The notes: generated from the sequence alone by a model not told the origin. Numbered from the stretch's first letter, positions 8,868 to 18,223 are shown. The stretch: DNA of 64,000 nt from Acidovorax sp. GBBC 1281 (GCF_028473645.1 NZ_CP097269.1:4048001-4112000), one strand, 5' to 3'. A program made the numbers and translations.

Positions 8868-9870
8868 GTCGCACTCCTGCGCCCACGGCGCGCACCGCCA
8901 CATTGCTGCGGCTCGAATCGATTCCGTCGCGGTCGATGAACGCCTGCAACTCCGTGCGCTTGGACAGCGCATACGTATACGCCACCTGCTGGCGCTTGCG
9001 AAGGCCCCGCACGGAGGCCTGCACGTCCCGCTGCATCACGTTGACCACCAGCGCGTGCGGGCCGGCGGAGAACCGGCTGCCCACCAGCCAGTAGTCCACA
9101 TCGGTGCGCGCGGTGGCCGAGGCCTTCGCATACGCATCGCGGCCCAGCAGCACATAGGGCTCGATGGCACCGAAGTCGTAGCGCACCCCCACCTGCCACT
9201 TGCTCGAAAACTCGTTGGCCAGCAGGCCGCCCGGGCGCGTGTCCCGGCCGTAGCCGATGCCCGCCGACCAGGGCCCGGCCGCGTAGTTCAGCCCCAGGTC
9301 GAGCGACTTGGCGCCGTTTTCCTGATCCGGCGTCCGGGTGTCGCCGCGCAGGTAATAGCGGGCCCGCACGTTGACGCCGCCCCACGTGGGGCTCTGGTAG
9401 CCCACCGCGTTCGAGGTGCGGTTGCGTGCGTTGAGAATGGACGTGCCGACGGCCGTGGCCCCGGCGTCGTTGGCGGCGAACGAGGTGATGCGCGTGACCT
9501 GCGAATACAGGGGCGACCCGGTCGGATTGGCGGAATCCAGCCGGCCCAGCGCCACCGTTCCCAGGCCGCCGCGCAAAGCCACATAGCTGTTGCGGTAGGC
9601 GGGCGTGGTGGCGGCTCCGGTGTCCGCGTCCAGCCCCATCTCCACACCGAACAGGGCGGCCATGCCGTCGCCCAGGTCCTCCTTGCCCCGAAAGCCCAGG
9701 CGCGATGCGTTGTCGCGCTCTTCCGTCACCGAGCCCGCATTGCCGGTCTTGACGTGGTTGACGGTCAAGCGCACCTGCCCGTACGCCTGCAGGTCCTGCG
9801 CCCAAGCGGGCGATGCGGCCGATAAGAACAGGCCGCAGGCAGCCAGCGCGAAGGGAAATGGGGGCCTCAT
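8857..9870 (-). CDS. Gram-negative porin (general diffusion porin type)
   Basis: Outer-membrane 16-strand porin of 337 residues. It has a signal peptide (FALAACGLFLSAASPAWA), then mature QDLQAYGQVRLTVNHV, the family block SRLGFRGKEDLGDGMAALF near residue 60 and GTVALGRLDS, and it ends with the C-terminal Phe signature (GAGVRHDF) needed for BAM assembly. It is the first gene of a porin / binding protein / hydrolase set, consistent with an outer-membrane route for the same substrate. The start at 9870 is followed directly by the signal peptide; much longer upstream in-frame extensions are shadows of the divergent LysR gene. Confidence 0.92.
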   Translation of the reverse strand: MRPPFPFALAACGLFLSAASPAWAQDLQAYGQVRLTVNHVKTGNAGSVTEERDNASRLGFRGKEDLGDGMAALFGVEMGLDADTGAATTPAYRNSYVALRGGLGTVALGRLDSANPTGSPLYSQVTRITSFAANDAGATAVGTSILNARNRTSNAVGYQSPTWGGVNVRARYYLRGDTRTPDQENGAKSLDLGLNYAAGPWSAGIGYGRDTRPGGLLANEFSSKWQVGVRYDFGAIEPYVLLGRDAYAKASATARTDVDYWLVGSRFSAGPHALVVNVMQRDVQASVRGLRKRQQVAYTYALSKRTELQAFIDRDGIDSSRSNVAVRAVGAGVRHDF

Positions 9871-10087
9871 AAAGTCTTGCTCCTTGGGGTGGCGTCGTGC
9901 CGGTGTTGGCGGATGACGCTGCCGATTCTGTGGAGCGGGGTCCTTCGCCACAACGCTATGACAAAGGCGGATGACCCTATGCAGCCGGTCGCATGTTTGC
10001 GCCGCGCCGCGACCAGTGCAAAGATGCGGGACGGCCCCGCGCGCCCGTTGGCTGGCGCGCGCATCCCGGGGGCCGGCGCACCGTTCC

Positions 10088-11020
10088 ATGCCCATGAACT
10101 TCAAGCAACTCGAAGCCTTCCACGCCATCATGCTCAGCGGCTCCACCACCGGCGCGGCCGAGCGCCTGGGCCTGTCGCAGCCCGCCATCAGCCGGCTGCT
10201 GGCCCAGCTGGAGGAGGACCTGGCCCTGCGCCTGTTCGTGCGCGAGAAAGGCCGCCTGAGCCCCACCGCCGAAGCCCACGCGCTGCTGCACGACGCCCAG
10301 GGCCTGATGGATTCGGCCCAGTGCTTTCGCCGCCATGCCGAGCAGTTGCGCCTGGGCGGCTTCAAGCGCCGGCTGCTCAAGGTGGCGGTGCCCAGCACCC
10401 TGGCGACCACGCTCATGCCCGTGCTGGCCCGGCGCTTCATGCAGGCCCATCCCGATGTGGTGCTGGAAGTGCTGTCGGGCTCGTACAACGACGCGGAGCG
10501 CGCACTGCTCAGCCGCGACGCGGACATCGGGCTGGTGCGGCTGCCCATGGAAATGCCCGGGCTCGCCACCCGTGCCCGCCTCGACTCCGAGGCCGTGTGC
10601 ATCATGCCCAAGGGCCACCCGCTGGAACGCCTGAAAGAGGTCGGCGCCACCGACCTGATCGACGCCAGCCTGATCTTGCTGGGCCGGCAGCGGCAGATCC
10701 GCCACGACATCGACATGGCGTTTCGCCAGCGGCGGGTGCAGCCGCGCGTGGCCCTGGAGGTGCACTCCATCAGCGAGGCCTGCGCCCACGTCGCCCAGGG
10801 GCTGGGCGTTTCCATCGTGAACGCCCTGCTGGCGCAGCACTGCCCGCACGCTGCGATCGCCTCGCGCCCGTTCCGCCCCCGCATCGCCTACCAGCTGGGC
10901 ATCGCCACGGTGGCCCAGGCGGCGGCATCGCCCCTGCACGACACGTTCACGCAGCTCCTGATGGAGGGGCTGGTTTCGCCCCCGGGGGATGCCGGGGCGG
11001 CCACGGCCCAGCAGGCCTAG
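10088..11020 (+). CDS. LysR-family transcriptional regulator
   Basis: DNA-binding regulator of 310 residues. The winged HTH at residues ~3-62 reads MNFKQLEAFHAIMLSGSTTG then AAERLGLSQPAISRLLAQLE, followed by the linker helix and a type 2 periplasmic-binding-like effector domain (~95-295). It is divergent from the porin/Bug/CocE set with 217 bp between, the usual arrangement for a LysR regulator of the neighbouring operon, so it probably responds to the compound that operon handles. Two in-frame ATGs (10088 and 10094) are possible; the second gives MNFKQLEAF, the usual LysR beginning. Confidence 0.92.
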   Translation: MPMNFKQLEAFHAIMLSGSTTGAAERLGLSQPAISRLLAQLEEDLALRLFVREKGRLSPTAEAHALLHDAQGLMDSAQCFRRHAEQLRLGGFKRRLLKVAVPSTLATTLMPVLARRFMQAHPDVVLEVLSGSYNDAERALLSRDADIGLVRLPMEMPGLATRARLDSEAVCIMPKGHPLERLKEVGATDLIDASLILLGRQRQIRHDIDMAFRQRRVQPRVALEVHSISEACAHVAQGLGVSIVNALLAQHCPHAAIASRPFRPRIAYQLGIATVAQAAASPLHDTFTQLLMEGLVSPPGDAGAATAQQA

Positions 11021-11029
11021 GGCGCGGGT

Positions 11030-11734
11030 TCAGATCGCCACGAGGTGGCGGATGCCCTTCGCCTGCATCTCGCTGCCCGGGCCCCGGGCGATGACTTCGC
11101 CGCGCTCCATCACGAGGTATTCGTCGGCCAGTTCCTCGGCGAAGTCGTAGTACTGCTCGCACAGCAGGATGGACACCGGATGCCCGTCCAGCCCGTGGTC
11201 GGCCAGCTGGCGGATGACCCGGCCGATGTCCTTGATGATGCTGGGCTGGATGCCTTCGGTGGGCTCGTCCAGGATCAGCAGGCGCGGGCTGGGCGCCAGC
11301 GCCCGCGCGATGGCGAGCTGCTGCTGCTGCCCGCCCGACAGGTCCCCACCGCGGCGGCCGAGCATCTGCTTGAGCACCGGAAAGAGTTCGTACAGATGGG
11401 GCGGCACGGGGGTGGAGCCACTCTTGTAGGCCAGCCCCATGCGCAGGTTTTCCTCGACGGTGAGGCGGCCGAAGATCTCGCGGCCCTGGGGGACGAAGCC
11501 GATGCCGGCGCGGGCGCGGTCGTAGGGGGTTTTGGCCTGAATGGGGTGGCCTTCCCAGGTGATGGTGCCGCTTTGGATGGGGACGAGGCCCATGAGGCTC
11601 TTGAGCAGGGTGGTTTTGCCGACGCCGTTGCGGCCGAGGAGGACGGTGACTTTGCCGGGGGGGGCGGTGAGGCTCACGTCGCGCAGGATGTGGGAGCCGC
11701 CGTAGTACTGGTGGAGGTTTTGGACGGTGAGCAT
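11030..11734 (-). CDS. urtE: Urea ABC transporter ATP-binding subunit UrtE
   Basis: ATPase of 234 residues of the LivF type. Walker A is GRNGVGKTT, the Q-loop region GIGFVPQGREIFGRLTV, the signature LSGGQQQQLAIARAL, and Walker B LLILDEPTEG followed by IQPSII. CEQYYDFAEELADEY near the C-terminus is specific to UrtE among LivF homologues. It couples ATP hydrolysis to urea import together with UrtABCD. It follows urtD in the same direction but is separated from it by 738 bp of palindromic repeat, unusual for this normally tight operon. Confidence 0.95.
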   Translation of the reverse strand: MLTVQNLHQYYGGSHILRDVSLTAPPGKVTVLLGRNGVGKTTLLKSLMGLVPIQSGTITWEGHPIQAKTPYDRARAGIGFVPQGREIFGRLTVEENLRMGLAYKSGSTPVPPHLYELFPVLKQMLGRRGGDLSGGQQQQLAIARALAPSPRLLILDEPTEGIQPSIIKDIGRVIRQLADHGLDGHPVSILLCEQYYDFAEELADEYLVMERGEVIARGPGSEMQAKGIRHLVAI

Positions 11735-12472
11735 GGGTTTTTGATGTCTTTTGGGCTTGATGCCCTAGTGTTCATTGGTCTGGCTGCTATTGTTTTTATA
11801 GTAGCTTGCTGGTTTGGGTTTCGGGGCCGGGTCTCGGCCCGGCGGCCGAGGTACTTTTCTTTGCTTCGCCAAAGAAACGTACCCAAAAGAAAGGCGACCC
11901 TACTGTCCGTGTCCCCTGCGCTTCGCTCCGGGGCAACCTGCGGTGCTCGCGGCTGGCGGGGTCCGCGCAAACTCGCTCCACTGCGTTGCGCTCAAACAGC
12001 GCGCGGCCCTTTTTCCGCCAGCCGCTGCGCTCCTCGGCACGGCCAGAAGGGAACCCGACAGCCGAACTGCCCACACGGGCTATTGCTTCGCTCGGCCTCC
12101 GGTGCGCGAGCGCGTTGCGCCGCGCACGCTTGGCCGAGCGCAGCGATGGCCCGTCTGGCGGGTTCCCTTCTGGATGCGCCGAGGAGCGCAGGGCGCGGGG
12201 TGGGCAGGTGTGCCGTAGGACACACCTGCTTCGTGAACTGACTCGCCGTGGTTGTCCGAGCGCAGCGCGCAGCGCGAAGCGAGTTCCACGGCGCACCCCG
12301 CGCACGAGCACCGCAGGTTGCCCGGAGCGAAGCGCAGGGACGCAGCCAGCAGGGTCGCCTTTTCTTTGCTTACTTTCTTTTGGCGAGGCAAAAGAAAGTG
12401 AGTGCGCCGCCGGGCGCAACTCCCGGCCCCGGAACGTAACTAAACAGCAAACGCAAAAAACAACCCAACCCA
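11735..12472. repeat. Nested long inverted repeat between urtD and urtE
   Basis: No gene. The outer arms (about 11815-11985 and 12245-12440) are imperfect reverse complements: both carry TTTCTTTGCTTCGCCAAAGAAA-like hairpin sequence and the reverse-complementable stretch GCGCTTCGCTCCGGGGCAAC / GTTGCCCGGAGCGAAGCGC. The inner arms (about 12025-12110 and 12120-12190) also pair, sharing CCAGAAGGGAACCCG and its complement. The whole segment can fold back on itself. It looks like a non-coding mobile or mosaic intergenic element. Reading frames across it are side products of high G+C. Confidence 0.75.
11759..11806 (+). repeat. Short dispersed repeat, copy D
   Basis: Contains GCCCTAGTGTTCATTG followed by a hairpin CTGCTATTGTTTTTATAGTAGC. 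It shares the GCCCTAGT-N4-ATTG core and an AT-rich GCTAT/ATAGC stem with segments at 44549-44612, 50458-50520 and 58584-58627. Confidence 0.45.
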
Positions 12473-13348
12473 TCACCGCCCCAGATAAACCTCAATCACC
12501 CTCTCATCCCCCTGCACCTGATCCAGCGTCCCCTCCGCCAACACCGCCCCCTCGCACAACACCGTCACCTTCTCCGAAATCGTCCGGATGAACGACATGT
12601 CATGCTCCACCACCATCAGCGAATGCCGCCCCTTCAAGGTCAGGAACAGCTCCGCCGTCCGCGCCGTCTCCTCGTCCGTCATCCCCGCCACCGGCTCGTC
12701 CAGCAGAAGCAGCTTCGGGTCCTGCATCAGCAGCATCCCGATCTCCAGCCACTGCTTTTGCCCATGGCTCAGATTGCCCGCCATGCGCGCCACGCTGCCG
12801 GCCAGGTGGATGGTGTGCAGCACCTCGGCCAGCCGGTCCGACTGCGCGGAATCCAGGCGAAAGAACAGGCTCGAGGCCACGCCCTTGTGCGTCTTCAAGG
12901 CCAGCTCCAGGTTCTCGAACACGGTGAGCTGTTCGAACACCGTGGGCTTCTGGAACTTGCGGCCGATCCCTAAGCCGGCGATCTCCGGCTCGTTGTGACG
13001 CAGCAGGTCGATCGTGCTGCCGAAGAACACGGTGCCGCGGTCCGGGCGGGTCTTGCCGGTGATGATGTCCATCATCGTGGTCTTGCCCGCGCCGTTGGGG
13101 CCGATCACGCAGCGCAGCTCGCCGGGCGCGATGTCCAGGTTCAGGCCGTTGATGGCCTTGAAGCCGTCGAAGCTCACGTGCACGTCTTCCAGGTACAGGA
13201 TGCGGCCGTGGGCCACGTCCACCTCGCCGGGCACGGCCACGCGCGAGAAGCCGGCCGCGCGGCCCCCGGACTCGGTCTGCCCCGTGCGTGCCGCTGGGGC
13301 GTCGCCCGCGATGCGGCGCGCGCCTTCTTCCATCAGATCGGGGGTCAT
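12473..13348 (-). CDS. urtD: Urea ABC transporter ATP-binding subunit UrtD
   Basis: LivG-type ATPase of 291 residues. An N-terminal tail of about 45 residues precedes LYLEDVHVSFDGFKAINGLN. Walker A is GPNGAGKTT, the Q-loop/helical region RKFQKPTVFEQLTVFENLEL, the signature LSHGQKQWLEIGMLL and Walker B LLLLDEPVAGM, the last two being characteristic of UrtD. It energises urea import with UrtE. The start codon overlaps the urtC stop by 4 bp (13345-13348), indicating translational coupling. The N-terminal tail is longer than in many homologues and has no recognised domain. Confidence 0.95.
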   Translation of the reverse strand: MTPDLMEEGARRIAGDAPAARTGQTESGGRAAGFSRVAVPGEVDVAHGRILYLEDVHVSFDGFKAINGLNLDIAPGELRCVIGPNGAGKTTMMDIITGKTRPDRGTVFFGSTIDLLRHNEPEIAGLGIGRKFQKPTVFEQLTVFENLELALKTHKGVASSLFFRLDSAQSDRLAEVLHTIHLAGSVARMAGNLSHGQKQWLEIGMLLMQDPKLLLLDEPVAGMTDEETARTAELFLTLKGRHSLMVVEHDMSFIRTISEKVTVLCEGAVLAEGTLDQVQGDERVIEVYLGR

Positions 13349-14505
13349 TGCGCGCCCTCCTTTGGCTTGGCGCTGCCGCGCAGGGGCTGGCGCGCGTCGT
13401 CATCCGCCTTGCGCGGGCGCCGCAGCAGGCCCACGATGCCGTTGGGCAGGAACAGGGTGACGGCGATGAACAGCGCCCCCAGGAAGTACAGCCAGAACTC
13501 CGGTGCAGTCACGGTGAGCCAGCTCTTGGCGCCGTTCACCAGGAAGGCGCCCACGATGGGGCCGATGAGCGTGGCGCGCCCGCCCACGGCCGCCCACACG
13601 GCGATCTCGATGGAGTTGGCGGCGCTCATCTCGCCCGGGTTGATGATGCCGACCTGCGGCACGTAGAGCGCGCCGGCCACACCGCACATCATGGCGCTGA
13701 TGGTCCAGATGGTGAGCTTGTAGGGCAGCGGCGAGTAGCCCGAGAACATGACGCGCGTCTCCGCATCGCGCACCGCCTGCAGCACGCGGCCGAATTTGCT
13801 GCGCACCAGCCAGCGCCCGAGCAGGAACGAGCCCAGCAGCGCCAGCCCCGTGAGCACGAACAGCAGCATGCGCATGTTCTGCGTGGCGATCGGCTGCCCC
13901 AGGATGCGCTTGAAATCGGTGAAGCCGTTGTTGCCGCCGAAGCCTGTCTCATTGCGAAAGAAGAGCAGCATGGCGGCATACGTCATGGCCTGCGTGATGA
14001 TCGAAAAATACACGCCCTTGATGCGCGAGCGGAAGGCGAAGTACCCGAACACGAAGGCGACCAGCCCCGGCACGGCCACGACGAGGACCAAGGTGGCGGC
14101 GAAGCTGTCCGACAGCGCCCAGTGCCAGGGCAGCTCCTTCCAGTCCAGGAACACCATGAAGTCCGGCAGGTCGCTCTGGTAGTTGCCGTCGCGGCCGATC
14201 TGGCGCATGAGGTACATGCCCATCACGTAGCCGCCCAGGGCGAAGAACAGGCCGTGGCCCAGGCTCAGGATGCCGGTGTAGCCCCAGATGAGGTCCATGG
14301 CCAGCGCGCAGATGGCGTAGCACATGATCTTGCCCAGCAGCGCCACCGCGTAGTCGGACAGGTGCAGCGGGCTCCCGGCGGGCAGCCACAGGTTGAGCAC
14401 GGGCGCCACCGCGCACACGGCGATGAGCGCGACGATGAAGGCCGACCAGCCGGACCGCGTGAGCAGCGGCGCTGGCGCAGGAAGGGAGATGTCTCGATGG
14501 GGCAT
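13345..14505 (-). CDS. urtC: Urea ABC transporter permease UrtC
   Basis: LivM-type inner-membrane permease of 386 residues with about ten hydrophobic segments. Family blocks include DLIWGYTGILSLGHGLFFALG, split across residues ~92-112, and VGGRATLIGPIVGAFLVN near 300. A loop with DLPDFMVFLDWKELPWHW is typical of UrtC as opposed to general LivM. It forms the channel with UrtB. It lies 65 bp after urtB and overlaps urtD, so it belongs to the urtABCDE transcript. Confidence 0.95.
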   Translation of the reverse strand: MPHRDISLPAPAPLLTRSGWSAFIVALIAVCAVAPVLNLWLPAGSPLHLSDYAVALLGKIMCYAICALAMDLIWGYTGILSLGHGLFFALGGYVMGMYLMRQIGRDGNYQSDLPDFMVFLDWKELPWHWALSDSFAATLVLVVAVPGLVAFVFGYFAFRSRIKGVYFSIITQAMTYAAMLLFFRNETGFGGNNGFTDFKRILGQPIATQNMRMLLFVLTGLALLGSFLLGRWLVRSKFGRVLQAVRDAETRVMFSGYSPLPYKLTIWTISAMMCGVAGALYVPQVGIINPGEMSAANSIEIAVWAAVGGRATLIGPIVGAFLVNGAKSWLTVTAPEFWLYFLGALFIAVTLFLPNGIVGLLRRPRKADDDARQPLRGSAKPKEGAQ

Positions 14506-14570
14506 GGGCTTCTTCTAGGCAGGCAGAGGCAGGTGGCGCGGCGGGCGGTGATGACGACGGCGACAGGCGG

Positions 14571-16148
14571 TCATGCCTCCCTCCCCTTCATCGCGAAGAT
14601 GCCCTGCGGCCGCTTCTGGATGAACACGATGATGAAGACCAGCACCGCGATCTTGGCCAGCACGGCGCCCGTCCAGCCTTCGAGGAACTTGTTGAGCACG
14701 CCCAGGCCCAGCGCCGCGTACACGGTGCCCGCCAGTTGGCCCACGCCGCCTAGCACCACGACCATGAACGAATCGACGATGTAGCCCTGCCCCAGGTCGG
14801 GCCCCACGTTGCCGACCTGGCTTAACGCGCAGCCGGCCAGGCCCGCGATGCCGGAGCCGAGCGCGAAGGCATAGGTGTCCACGCGGGCGGTGTTGACGCC
14901 CATGCACGAGGCGATGGGCCGGTTCTGCGTGACGCCGCGCACGAACAGGCCCAGCCGCGTGCGGCCGATGAGGTAGGCCACGCCGCCCAGCACGGCGAAC
15001 GCGAAGGCCACGATGATCACGCGGTTCCAGGGCAGCTGCAGGTTGTCCATGAGCTGCACGCCGCCGCTCATCCACGCGGGGTTTTCCACGCCCACGTTCT
15101 GCGCGCCGAACACGGTGCGCACGAGTTGCTGCAGCATCAGGCTGATGCCCCAGGTGGCCAGCAGCGTCTCCAGCGGCCGGCCGTAGAGAAAGCGGATCAC
15201 GCTGCGCTCCAGCGCCGCGCCCATGAGGGCGGAGGCGCAGAACGCGGCCGGCACGGCGGCCACCAGGTACCAGTCGAAGGCGCCGGGCAGGTATTTTTGG
15301 AACAGGCCCTGCATCACGTAGGTGGCGTAGGCGCCGATCATCATCAGCTCGCCGTGCGCCATGTTGATGACGCCCATCAGCCCGTAGGTGATGGCCAGCC
15401 CCAGCGCCACCAGCAGCAGGATGGACCCCAGGCTCACGCCCGAGAACAGCGCGGCGAGCTTCTCGCCCCACTGCAGCCGGCCTTCCACCGAGGCCAGCGC
15501 GGACTGGATCGCGGCCTTCACCTTGGGATCGGCCTCCTGGCGCAGTTGCTCCAGCAGCACGGTGCGCGTGGCGGGGTTGCCGCTGCCGGCCAGGTACTGC
15601 GCGGCCTCCAGGCGGTGGGCCGCGTCGCTGTCGGCCAGCAGCATGCGCGCGCGGATGGCTTCGAGCCGCCCGCGCAGGCCGGCGTCCTTCTCGGCGGCGA
15701 GGGCCTTTTCGATCAGGGGCAGGCGCGCGGCGTCGGTCTCTTCCTTGAGCGACTCGATGGCGGCGCGGCGCTGGGCCGCGTCGGGCGACAGCAGTTGCAG
15801 CGAGGCCAGCGCAGCGTCGAACTCGCCGCGCATGCGGTTGTTGTTGACGATGTCCTCCGCATCGTCGGGCACCGGCACCTCGGCACCGGTGGCGGGGTCC
15901 AGCCCCTTGCCGTCCTTGATGGTGATGGCACGGTCGCCCGCGATCTTGACCGCATCGTCGGCCATCGCGCGGATGAAGGCCAGCGTCGCATCGTCGGGCG
16001 TGGCGATGGCCTGCTGCAGCGCGGCGATGCGCTCGTCGGTCTCGCCCGCCGCCATGGCACGCGCGGCCTGCGGCGTGAGCGCGTGCGCCTGCACGGCCGC
16101 ACACAGCAGCAGGCAGGCGATCAGGCGGTGAAAGAAGGTGAGAAACAT
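14571..16148 (-). CDS. urtB: Urea ABC transporter permease UrtB
   Basis: LivH-type permease of 525 residues. A signal-like segment (LIACLLLCAAVQAHA) is followed by a periplasmic extension of about 200 residues with Ala-rich HEAT-like helices (residues ~25-215). The membrane domain then begins near SLGSILLLVALGLAITYGLMG and includes INMAHGELMMIGAY, the family signature. The N-terminal extension is seen in proteobacterial UrtB and is absent from LivH. Start 16148 (MFLTFFHRL) gives the signal segment; the longer upstream frame adds nothing recognisable. Confidence 0.94.
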   Translation of the reverse strand: MFLTFFHRLIACLLLCAAVQAHALTPQAARAMAAGETDERIAALQQAIATPDDATLAFIRAMADDAVKIAGDRAITIKDGKGLDPATGAEVPVPDDAEDIVNNNRMRGEFDAALASLQLLSPDAAQRRAAIESLKEETDAARLPLIEKALAAEKDAGLRGRLEAIRARMLLADSDAAHRLEAAQYLAGSGNPATRTVLLEQLRQEADPKVKAAIQSALASVEGRLQWGEKLAALFSGVSLGSILLLVALGLAITYGLMGVINMAHGELMMIGAYATYVMQGLFQKYLPGAFDWYLVAAVPAAFCASALMGAALERSVIRFLYGRPLETLLATWGISLMLQQLVRTVFGAQNVGVENPAWMSGGVQLMDNLQLPWNRVIIVAFAFAVLGGVAYLIGRTRLGLFVRGVTQNRPIASCMGVNTARVDTYAFALGSGIAGLAGCALSQVGNVGPDLGQGYIVDSFMVVVLGGVGQLAGTVYAALGLGVLNKFLEGWTGAVLAKIAVLVFIIVFIQKRPQGIFAMKGREA

Positions 16149-16334
16149 GGTGAGGGGAAGGTCGTCACGAACAAGAAAGGACTGCACCACGGCTTTGACT
16201 TCGCCACGCCGCCGGCACCAGCGCGGCCCGAAACCAGCAGACGCCGTGGAACCGGCTCTGCCGGGCCGCTGGCGTCGTCCCCCCTCCCGCGCAGCGAGAG
16301 AGGGGGTGAAGGCGCGCAGCGCCTCAGGGGGGTG
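16149..16334 (-). repeat. urtA-urtB intergenic GC-rich hairpin sequence
   Basis: 186 bp without a gene. Near 16280-16312 CCCCTCCCGCGCAGCGAGAG continues into AGGGGG, able to pair CCCCTC with GAGGGG, and nearby GGCGCGCAGCGCC pairs with itself. It resembles repetitive intergenic hairpins of Comamonadaceae. It could stabilise the urtA message relative to urtB, a common pattern for binding-protein genes; this is inference. Confidence 0.4.
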
Positions 16335-17603
16335 TCACTTCGACTTTCCGTCGGGTTCGTCCTTCTTCTTGTCGTTGCCTTCGATGTACGGGCTCCAGGG
16401 CTTGGCCTTGACCGGGCCGGGCGTCTTCCACACCACGTTGAACTGGCCGTCGGCCTTGATCTCGCCGATGAACACGCTCTTGTGCAGGTGGTGGTTCTTC
16501 TCGTCCATCTTGCTCACGATGCCGCTGGGCGCCTGGAAGGTCTGGCCGGCCATGGCGGCGATGACCTTGTCCACATCGGTGCTCTTGGCCTTCTCCACCG
16601 CCTGCTTCCACATGTGGATGCCGATGTAGGTCGCCTCCATCGGGTCGTTGGTGAGCGGCTTGTCCATGTGGCCGGGGATCTTCTTGGCCTTGGCGTAGTC
16701 GCTCCACTGCTTGATGAAGGCGGTGTTGGTGGGGTTCTTGATGGACATGAAGTAGTTCCATGCCGCCAGGTGGCCCACGAGCGGCTTGGTGTCCACGCCG
16801 CGCAGTTCTTCCTCACCCACCGAGAAGGCCACCACCGGCACGTCCTTGGCCTTGAGGCCCGCGTTGCCCAGCTCCTTGTAGAAGGGCACGTTGGAGTCGC
16901 CGTTGATGGTGGAGACCACCGCCGTCTTGCCGCCCTGGCTGAACTTCTTGATGTCGGCCACGATGGTCTGGTAGTCGGCATGGCCGAAGGGCGTGTACTT
17001 TTCGTCGATGTCGCTGTCCTTCACGCCCTTGGACTTCAGGTAGGCGCGCAGGATCTTGTTGGTGGTGCGGGGGTACACGTAGTCGGTGCCCAGCAGCACC
17101 CAGCGCTTGGCGCCGCCGCCGTCCTTGCTCATCAGGTAGTCCACCGCGGGAATGGCCTGCTGGTTGGGCGCGGCGCCGGTGTAGAACACGTTCTTGGACA
17201 GCTCTTCGCCTTCGTACTGCACGGGGTAGAACAGCAGGCCGTTCATTTCCTCGACCACGGGCAGCACGGACTTGCGGCTCACCGAGGTCCAGCAGCCGAA
17301 GATGACCGAGACCTTGTCCTGCCCCAGCAGCTGCTTGGTCTTCTCGGCGAACAGGGGCCAGTTGGAGGCCGGGTCCACCACCACGGGTTCGAGCTTCTTG
17401 CCGAGCACGCCGCCCTTGGCGTTGATCTCGTCGATGGCCATGAGCACGGTGTCTTTCAGCACGGTCTCCGAAATGGCCATGGTGCCCGACAGGCTGTGCA
17501 GCACGCCCACCTTGATGGTGTCGGCGGCATGGGCCGGCAGCGCCGACAGGCCGGCCAGCGTGGCGATGGCCGCGAGGGCCTTGAGAGAGTAACGACGTTG
17601 CAT
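16335..17603 (-). CDS. urtA: Urea ABC transporter substrate-binding protein UrtA
   Basis: Periplasmic urea-binding protein of 422 residues. The signal peptide (KALAAIATLAGLSALPAHA) is followed by ADTIKVGVLHSLSGTMAISE, the UrtA/AmiC-like opening. VSVIFGCWTSVSRKSVLPV and NGLLFYPVQYEGEE are specific family blocks, and FSVGEEELRG lies near the ligand site. The C-terminus is Lys/Asp-rich. It delivers urea to UrtBC. It is the first gene of urtABCDE; the upstream gene on the same strand is an Lrp-type regulator 161 bp away. Confidence 0.96.
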   Translation of the reverse strand: MQRRYSLKALAAIATLAGLSALPAHAADTIKVGVLHSLSGTMAISETVLKDTVLMAIDEINAKGGVLGKKLEPVVVDPASNWPLFAEKTKQLLGQDKVSVIFGCWTSVSRKSVLPVVEEMNGLLFYPVQYEGEELSKNVFYTGAAPNQQAIPAVDYLMSKDGGGAKRWVLLGTDYVYPRTTNKILRAYLKSKGVKDSDIDEKYTPFGHADYQTIVADIKKFSQGGKTAVVSTINGDSNVPFYKELGNAGLKAKDVPVVAFSVGEEELRGVDTKPLVGHLAAWNYFMSIKNPTNTAFIKQWSDYAKAKKIPGHMDKPLTNDPMEATYIGIHMWKQAVEKAKSTDVDKVIAAMAGQTFQAPSGIVSKMDEKNHHLHKSVFIGEIKADGQFNVVWKTPGPVKAKPWSPYIEGNDKKKDEPDGKSK

Positions 17604-17764
17604 GGTGCAGCTCCGATGAATGGGGTTCAAACCGCTCGCCCGGCCCCCCGGATGGGGGCTGTGTTCGGTCGATGGAATGGATTCTGGAGACTGCCCCCCG
17701 GGCCGCAAATACGCCAAGTGGCGTACACGGCCCCGATGCCGCGGGGCCGGCCCGACTGGCCCGC

Positions 17765-18223
17765 TCAGCGCCGCGGGGACCGCAGGGCGTGCACCGTGGT
17801 GGTCTTGCGCACGGGGCTCGACAGCACCAGCGACGTGGTCACCGCGCCGTGCTGGGCCAGTGCATCGACCACGGACTGCAGGTCTTCGGGCTCTGCGATG
17901 GCGCAGCGCACGATGAAGCAATCCTCGCCCGTCACGCGATCGGCCTCGAGGACCTCGGGCATGGACTCGAAGAGCTTCACATAGGGCGCGATGCCGGTAT
18001 GTTCGGTCTGCACGCGGATGATGGCCTGCAGCCGCACGCCGATGGCGCGCAGATTGACCCGCGCCCCATAGCCCTCGATCACGCCCGCGTCCTCCAGCTT
18101 ACGCACCCGCTCGCTCATGGCAGGCTGGGACAGGCCGATGCGCTTGCCCAGCGCGGCCAGGCTCTGGCGGGCATCGGTCTGCAGGGCTTCCAGGATCAGC
18201 CAGTCTTTCTTGTCGAGGGTCAT
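17765..18223 (-). CDS. Lrp/AsnC-family transcriptional regulator
   Basis: DNA-binding regulator of 152 residues, the usual Lrp/AsnC length. The HTH at residues ~3-55 reads LDKKDWLILEALQTDARQSL then GLSQPAMSERVRKLEDAGVI; the RAM ligand-binding domain follows (~65-140) with VTGEDCFIVRCAI. Family members sense amino acids. It lies upstream of urtA on the same strand and divergent from a GST-like gene 189 bp away; regulation of either is inference. Start 18223 gives the standard MTLDKKDWLIL beginning. Confidence 0.92.
   Translation of the reverse strand: MTLDKKDWLILEALQTDARQSLAALGKRIGLSQPAMSERVRKLEDAGVIEGYGARVNLRAIGVRLQAIIRVQTEHTGIAPYVKLFESMPEVLEADRVTGEDCFIVRCAIAEPEDLQSVVDALAQHGAVTTSLVLSSPVRKTTTVHALRSPRR

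Noticed and set aside
5349..8939. Plus-strand open frame of nearly 1200 codons antisense to the cyclase and CocE genes
   Set aside because: Arg/Gly/His-rich translation without domains; a high-GC mirror of real minus-strand genes.
17604..17764. Riboswitch (guanidine-type) upstream of urtA
   Set aside because: Such riboswitches precede some urea-related transporters, but the 161-bp leader shows no recognisable conserved core.
15126..17984. Plus-strand open frame of 952 codons antisense to urtA and urtB
   Set aside because: Shadow frame; crosses two real genes and their intergenic region.
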